Source: Opitutaceae bacterium
Lineage (GTDB): Bacteria; Verrucomicrobiota; Verrucomicrobiia; Opitutales; Opitutaceae
Length of the DNA stretch: 40,001 nucleotides
Reading direction: 5' to 3'
Assembly: GCA_028280955.1 (NCBI GenBank)
Contig: JANQKU010000077.1
Location: 1-40,001 of the forward strand
In this document: one piece after another, positions 36,338 through 40,001 of the stretch
Layout of the letters: every line of letters begins with the position of its first letter
How positions within the stretch are numbered: position 1 is the stretch's first letter
The notes under the pieces: generated by a model
What the model saw: the letters and a program-made list of their open reading frames with translations, nothing else
The model's database searches: none
What the model was told of the DNA's origin: nothing
Program-made: the position numbers and the translations under genes

Positions 36338-36400
36338 GTTGTTTTTTTCACCACGAAGAGCACAGAGAGCACGAAGGAGGTGGGCTCAAATTACATGTCT
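36338..36400 (+). repeat. CACGAAG-type direct repeat, copy B
   Basis: Reads GTTGTTTTTTTCACCACGAA then GAGCACAGAGAGCACGAAGGA and CTCAAATTAC. It is the second copy of 35761-35819, 577 bp away, and overlaps the 3' end and stop codon of the ASCH gene. The gap 36214-36337 holds nothing else recognisable. Confidence 0.85.
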
Positions 36401-36780
36401 TTGGATTTCTTCACATCTTCAGTCTGTAGATCTTCAATATTATTCTCAATGTTGTAGATCTTTCGTTTCGCAGGCGCTTTGATCGGAATGATAACTTTTC
36501 TGATATTTTTCAGTTCCCAAGCTAACCAACCTTTTTCCCATTCAGAACAGGCTGCCTCTGCCTCTTTGAATGTCCATGGTCTGATATGATTTACATCAAC
36601 GATTGCCACAACACGTCCTTCAGGATCGACAGGATCTGCTTTGGTAAGTCTTTTTTTATTCTGAACAATAGCCAGATCTTTTAAAGGCAATTCGTTAGGC
36701 TTCCATTTTCGTATTTCGAGAGTCTTCTCTCCAGAGGATATGAGTTTGCCTGCTTGTTCAACGACTGATAATGCTTTCAT
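36391..36780 (-). CDS. ASCH-domain protein
   Basis: A 129-residue protein with an ASCH (PUA-like) RNA-binding domain. It opens KALSVVEQAGKLISSGEKTL then EIRKW, which parallels the family signature. This is followed by GRVVAIVDVNHIRPW and WLAWELKNIRKV. ASCH proteins bind RNA or hydrolyse modified nucleosides (the YqfB type is an amidohydrolase); nothing here discriminates. The ATG lies 3 bp behind the stop of the second sulfatase, so the two are cotranscribed although a functional link is unclear. The last codons (after KAPAKRK) are Asn/Lys/Asp-rich and the stop falls in repeat copy B, so the 3' end may have been altered by it. Confidence 0.82.
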   Translation of the reverse strand: MKALSVVEQAGKLISSGEKTLEIRKWKPNELPLKDLAIVQNKKRLTKADPVDPEGRVVAIVDVNHIRPWTFKEAEAACSEWEKGWLAWELKNIRKVIIPIKAPAKRKIYNIENNIEDLQTEDVKKSKDM

Positions 36781-36783
36781 GAT

Positions 36784-38133
36784 TTAATCGTTGTAGGGAA
36801 CCGTTCCCGTTTCATCGACGTGGTAACCCCATTTTTTGAGATATTCACTACCTGGCAAAAATTGATCGTTGGTTTCCTCAAGTTTTTTTTGGAGCCATTG
36901 GTCGAGTTCTTTTCGAATGGCTGAGGCTTCCTCGTCACCAATGAGGTTTCGTAACTGATAAGGGTCTTTTTCATTATCGTAGAGCAACCAGGGGCTCTGG
37001 AGATCACGCACATAGGTGTAGCGTTTTGTGCGGAGGCCTCGGTAGGCTTTTCCGCCATGATCGTTTGCCGTCCATTGACCGAATGGGTGTGGGCAAGTGA
37101 GAAGTGTTGCGCCGTCTGAGGGATCATCGCCTCCTGCGATATGTTCAGAGAAATCGAGCCCTTCTACAGAATCGGGGATGGGTATGTCGCAGAGACCAAG
37201 AAGTGTTGGCATCATATCCAGGATGTCGATAATGGCATCTGTTTTCCTGGGTTGCCAGTTTGGCAGTCCGGGGTATCTAAGGAGGAAGGGAATGCGAATG
37301 GATTCTTCCCATGGGCGTTGTTTTTTTATCTGACCTTGAGACCCCAGCATATCCCCGTGATCTGAAGTGAAGACGAATATGGTTTCTTTCTCAATTCCGC
37401 ATTGCTTGATGGTGGCGATCAGTTGACCGATGCATTCATCCAAGGCTGAACAATGAGCATAGTATCCGGCGAGCCATTCCCGAGTTTTTGTGGATATTTT
37501 GTCCGGCACATTTGGTCGGAGCTCAATGGAGTCTTCGGTGTAAAGTTTCCTGAATCTCTCAGGAGCTGTTTCGTAGGGGGCGTGGGGTGGTCCCCATGAG
37601 AGCATTATAAAGAACGGGCTGTCTTTGTCATGATCCCGAATATATGATTCCGCATCTCGGGTCTGTGTGATAGCATCGTATCCATTCCAATACAGTTTTT
37701 CGTCTGAATCACCCGCGTAATAAGGAGAGTTATTATAGTCGTGAGTGCATTCGAGAACTTTCCAATATTCGAATCCCAATCGGCGGTCAGGGGGAATGTA
37801 ATTGGACCTGCCACCCGCATTAACGTGCCATTTGCCAATGTAAGCTGTATCGTATCCAGCTTCGGCAAAGGCTTGGGCAATACTCTTTCCTTTTGGGTGA
37901 AGAGGAACGTCATTCACGAAAAGCCCGTGGGTTAAAGGCCGTTGACCTGTGAGTAGGGTGGCTCTGGAGGGTGTGCAGACAGGGCATCCCGCTACTGCAT
38001 GGGTGAAGTTAAGACTTTCTTTTGCCAGAGCATCAATATTTGGTGTTTTGACATTAGGGTCGCCGGCATAACCGGTAGCTTGTTGGCGCCACTGATCGCC
38101 AAAGACGTAGATCACGTTTGGTTTACGGCTCAT
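36784..38133 (-). CDS. type I sulfatase (second)
   Basis: Formylglycine sulfatase of 449 residues. The motif CTPSRATLLTG places the modified cysteine at residue 53, and FGDQWR (with Asp13 and Gln14 replacing the usual DD) and TIFVFTSDHGDMLGS give metal ligands. The DQ variant and GSQGQIKKQRPWEE are typical of the choline-sulfatase/iduronate-sulfatase-like branch. No signal peptide: MSRKPNVIYVFGD starts in strand 1, so it is probably cytosolic. It is not close in sequence to the sulfatase at 31120, so it is not a recent duplicate. It is followed immediately by the ASCH gene. Confidence 0.93.
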   Translation of the reverse strand: MSRKPNVIYVFGDQWRQQATGYAGDPNVKTPNIDALAKESLNFTHAVAGCPVCTPSRATLLTGQRPLTHGLFVNDVPLHPKGKSIAQAFAEAGYDTAYIGKWHVNAGGRSNYIPPDRRLGFEYWKVLECTHDYNNSPYYAGDSDEKLYWNGYDAITQTRDAESYIRDHDKDSPFFIMLSWGPPHAPYETAPERFRKLYTEDSIELRPNVPDKISTKTREWLAGYYAHCSALDECIGQLIATIKQCGIEKETIFVFTSDHGDMLGSQGQIKKQRPWEESIRIPFLLRYPGLPNWQPRKTDAIIDILDMMPTLLGLCDIPIPDSVEGLDFSEHIAGGDDPSDGATLLTCPHPFGQWTANDHGGKAYRGLRTKRYTYVRDLQSPWLLYDNEKDPYQLRNLIGDEEASAIRKELDQWLQKKLEETNDQFLPGSEYLKKWGYHVDETGTVPYND

Positions 38134-38196
38134 ACTCTCTCTTTAGAAAAGAAAGATAGAGAAGTATAGCAGAATAAATAGTTAAGAGAGGGTATT

Positions 38197-39060
38197 TTAT
38201 GAAATGTCTTTTTCTTTTTCCCAATACACACCAGACCAATCAATTTTTTTCAGTTCTGCCGTAATTTTATGTTTCGCTCTATAGTCATCCACAGCTGCCT
38301 TACAGTTTACCAAGCCATAATCATCAATAATGCAAAAGCCTTTCTTCGATAATTTTGGATATAGATGTTCTAAAGCTTCCATAGTGGAGCCATACATATC
38401 TCCATCGAGCCGAAGAATTGAGAGTTTATTGATAGGTGCCTCTGGCAAGGTGTCTTTAAACCATCCTTTAAGAAAAACGACTTGGTTGTCCAATAGACCG
38501 TATTTTTGAAAATTATTTTCAACTTCTTCTTGAGATATAGCCAGGTAAGAAATCATGTGATGCCTGTCACCTTTATCTGCAGGGTATTTTTCAACATTTG
38601 CCTCAGGTAACCCCTCAAAGGAGTCCGCAACAAAAACCTTACGATTTTCTATTTGATAGGCTTCGAGGACGGCGCGCATAAAAATACAAGCCCCGCCTCT
38701 CCAAACACCTGTTTCAATGAAATCTCCTTCGATGTTTTTACTTAACACTGTTTCAATGCAGTATTGCAAATTATCGAGGCGTTTCAGTCCAATCATCGTG
38801 TCCGCATATTTCGGGTGGAAATTTCCTTCTATTCTTTGGTCTTCTGAAATATGTCGTGTTATGGAAATCTGTAATCTCTTTTTGCCTAAGTTGTTCAGAG
38901 TCTTTGAGATAGCGAAAAGCAATAGTTTTTTGATAGGTTGTCTCTTGAAAATAAAAGTCGGAAGTGGATATGGAAGTGGATATGGTGGTTCTGGCCATAA
39001 GATGTATGACAGCGTTTTTTTCATTAAATTGAGATATAGCAGTTCCGGACTTTGCTTCAT
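38197..39060 (-). CDS. TylF/MycF-family O-methyltransferase-like protein
   Basis: A 287-residue SAM-dependent methyltransferase of the TylF/MycF (macrocin O-methyltransferase) family. It has the SAM loop GDFIETGVWRGGACIFMRAV (112-131), the acidic strand end VFVADSFEGLPE, and the metal site LRLDGDMYGSTMEAL (217-231) with Asp219 and Asp221 and IIDDYG (Asp246, Asp247). In bacteria outside actinomycetes such proteins often methylate sugars of surface glycans. The N-terminal 65 residues are hydrophobic and basic, with a PYPLPYPLP repeat from a 12-bp tandem DNA repeat. AAGGGGG lies 6 bp before the ATG, one of the strongest ribosome sites in the window. No glycan cluster is visible nearby. Confidence 0.87.
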   Translation of the reverse strand: MKQSPELLYLNLMKKTLSYILWPEPPYPLPYPLPTFIFKRQPIKKLLLFAISKTLNNLGKKRLQISITRHISEDQRIEGNFHPKYADTMIGLKRLDNLQYCIETVLSKNIEGDFIETGVWRGGACIFMRAVLEAYQIENRKVFVADSFEGLPEANVEKYPADKGDRHHMISYLAISQEEVENNFQKYGLLDNQVVFLKGWFKDTLPEAPINKLSILRLDGDMYGSTMEALEHLYPKLSKKGFCIIDDYGLVNCKAAVDDYRAKHKITAELKKIDWSGVYWEKEKDIS

Positions 39061-39261
39061 TTGATTCCCCCTTTATTATCTGATTTAATATCTCCAGTAA
39101 GCTGGATTAATTTTCTTAGTATCTTTCCGGAGTGTAGTCTGAGTTCAAGTTTTAAATCTTGAAGGTGCCTATTTTTAGCAGCGTCACACTTTTGTTTTGG
39201 TGTGATCGGGGATCAAAAGAGAATGCCGAATCTATTGGATGGTAGTAATGTAACTGCTTTC
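39061..39261. other. gene-free 201 bp between the GNAT and TylF-type genes
   Basis: AT-rich sequence holding a TCACAC/GTGTGA hairpin (39184-39205 region) that is not followed by a T-run on either strand, and a GATCGGGGATC short palindrome beside it. It presumably contains the promoter of the methyltransferase gene. Nothing else is recognisable. Confidence 0.4.
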
Positions 39262-39783
39262 TTAAGTTTTAATCCAGTATCGCTGCATGATCTCGTTGTG
39301 ATTTTCCATAAATTCTTCCGAATCTAAGATACCTCCATTTTTCAGGATTGTTTTAGCGGAACCAGGATTGCTTTTGTGACAAGTGATGAGCGCTTTGTTG
39401 ATGCCTCTTTCATGGGCTTTTTTCAAGGTTTCAGCGAGCACGATAGTCGCATAGCCTTTGCGTCGCGCAGAAGGTCGAACGCCGTATCCAATGTGTCCTC
39501 CATCTTTTTTTAAGGACTCTGTGAGACGGTGCCTGAGGTTGGAAACTGCAACCACTTCAGCATCATCTGCGATCAGCCAAAATGTTTCGTGAGGAACGAA
39601 TCCTTGCGGGATTCCAATACCTTTGGCGGACTCTTCCATCTTTTTGAGAAAGGCGGAGAAATCAGTGGTTGGAAATCCTAGAATAAAGGGAACGAAGGAT
39701 TCTCCTTTATCCCGAAATTCTTGCACAAGCGAAAGGTAGGAAACTTTCCATTTTTCGCTGGGTGATTCGAGTGAAGTCTTCAT
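39262..39783 (-). CDS. GNAT-family N-acetyltransferase
   Basis: A 173-residue GNAT acetyltransferase. Visible are TFWLIADDAEVVAVSNLRHR, HIGYGVRPSARRKGYATIVL (motif A with R-x-x-G-Y-A) and KALITCHKSNPGSAKTILKN, the layout of the family whose members read YxVRPSxRGKGYA. The frame runs upstream to 39912, but I place the start at ATG 39783. It is 2 bp behind the stop of the truncated isochorismatase-type gene, and the upstream extension is that gene read in the wrong frame. The substrate is unknown. Confidence 0.88.
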   Translation of the reverse strand: MKTSLESPSEKWKVSYLSLVQEFRDKGESFVPFILGFPTTDFSAFLKKMEESAKGIGIPQGFVPHETFWLIADDAEVVAVSNLRHRLTESLKKDGGHIGYGVRPSARRKGYATIVLAETLKKAHERGINKALITCHKSNPGSAKTILKNGGILDSEEFMENHNEIMQRYWIKT

Positions 39784-39785
39784 TC

Positions 39786-40001
39786 TTATGAAGAAGATGA
39801 AGGGTTGGGTAATTGCCGGTTTATCGTATCGTTGGAAAGATTTCTGGCGATATAGCCGTCCATAGCATGGAGCGAATGCTGATGTGCTTCTTGAGTAAAT
39901 GCCTGCATACATTCGCCGGCAAGAATGACCTCATAATCACGTTGATAGGCATCTACTGCTGTTGAGCGGATACACCAGGCTGTTGTGATGCCGGCAAGAA
40001 T
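39786..40001 (-). CDS. isochorismatase-family hydrolase, C-terminal part (runs off the window)
   Basis: The 71-residue end of a gene entering from the right edge, in a frame without its start in the window. ILAGITTAWCIRSTAVDAYQ carries the catalytic Cys of the isochorismatase-like fold (Cys in TTAWCIRST), followed by the usual RDYEVILAGECMQAFTQEAH and SLHAMDGYIARN. It ends in a short Ser-rich tail (PSSSS) with TAA at 39786-39788, 2 bp before the GNAT start, so the two form an operon. The substrate is unknown. Confidence 0.8.
   Translation of the reverse strand: MLAGITTAWCIRSTAVDAYQRDYEVILAGECMQAFTQEAHQHSLHAMDGYIARNLSNDTINRQLPNPSSSS

Noticed and set aside
36156-36482. 108-residue plus-strand frame across the repeats
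   Set aside because: Spans the antisense of the GxxExxY start and repeat copy B; no domain, and the better-supported genes are on the minus strand.

Overview
The window looks like chromosome of a Gram-negative bacterium of the Planctomycetota-Verrucomicrobiota group, most likely a marine or polysaccharide-degrading verrucomicrobium. This is an inference from gene content: an LPS enzyme (lpxI), a peptidoglycan-recycling ligase (mpl), two signal-peptide-less sulfatases, a GH127-type glycosidase, large Sec-exported FN3 and RHS proteins, and a GxxExxY gene set among CACGAAG-type intergenic repeats. No rRNA, tRNA, CRISPR array, transposase or integrase was seen. Many starts lack an obvious Shine-Dalgarno sequence, so several start calls are tentative.

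Region 1 (1-12.4 kb) is mostly housekeeping. An aldo/keto reductase, a small DUF6868-like membrane protein and an isochorismatase-type hydrolase come first. On the minus strand follow a bifunctional-nuclease domain protein, lpxI, a MetY/Met17-type PLP enzyme and leuS. Divergent from leuS, with start codons only 18 bp apart, lies an operon of an HtrA-like lipoprotein protease, a paralogue that has lost the catalytic triad, a family-4-like uracil-DNA glycosylase and a helical-repeat protein.

Region 2 (12.4-24 kb) is the accessory heart of the window. A CBM9-like plus cysteine-less thioredoxin-fold protein overlaps an FN3/calcium-repeat protein by 4 bp. A 2086-residue Sec-exported RHS/YD-repeat protein follows. 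The RHS core ends near base 21171; beyond it the sequence becomes visibly more AT-rich and encodes a variable C-terminal domain of about 334 residues with a DEFGH motif. Two small unrelated lipoproteins follow, each trailed by a copy of the same ~240-bp repeat. This looks like a polymorphic toxin tip followed by an immunity-gene cassette array. The lipoprotein nature of the candidates would point to a toxin acting in the envelope.

Region 3 (24-31.1 kb) is housekeeping again. A Fur-family regulator, a TPR protein, nadA and an MFS transporter form a likely minus-strand operon; the MFS reading frame has no ordinary start codon. Divergent from it are priA and mpl.

Region 4 (31.1-40 kb) is an accessory, catabolic minus-strand region. 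It holds GH127 plus sulfatase (6 bp apart), a P-loop kinase overlapping a GNAT acetyltransferase, a GxxExxY protein framed by direct and inverted repeats, a second sulfatase followed by an ASCH-domain protein, a TylF-type methyltransferase, and a GNAT gene 2 bp behind an isochorismatase-type gene cut by the window edge.
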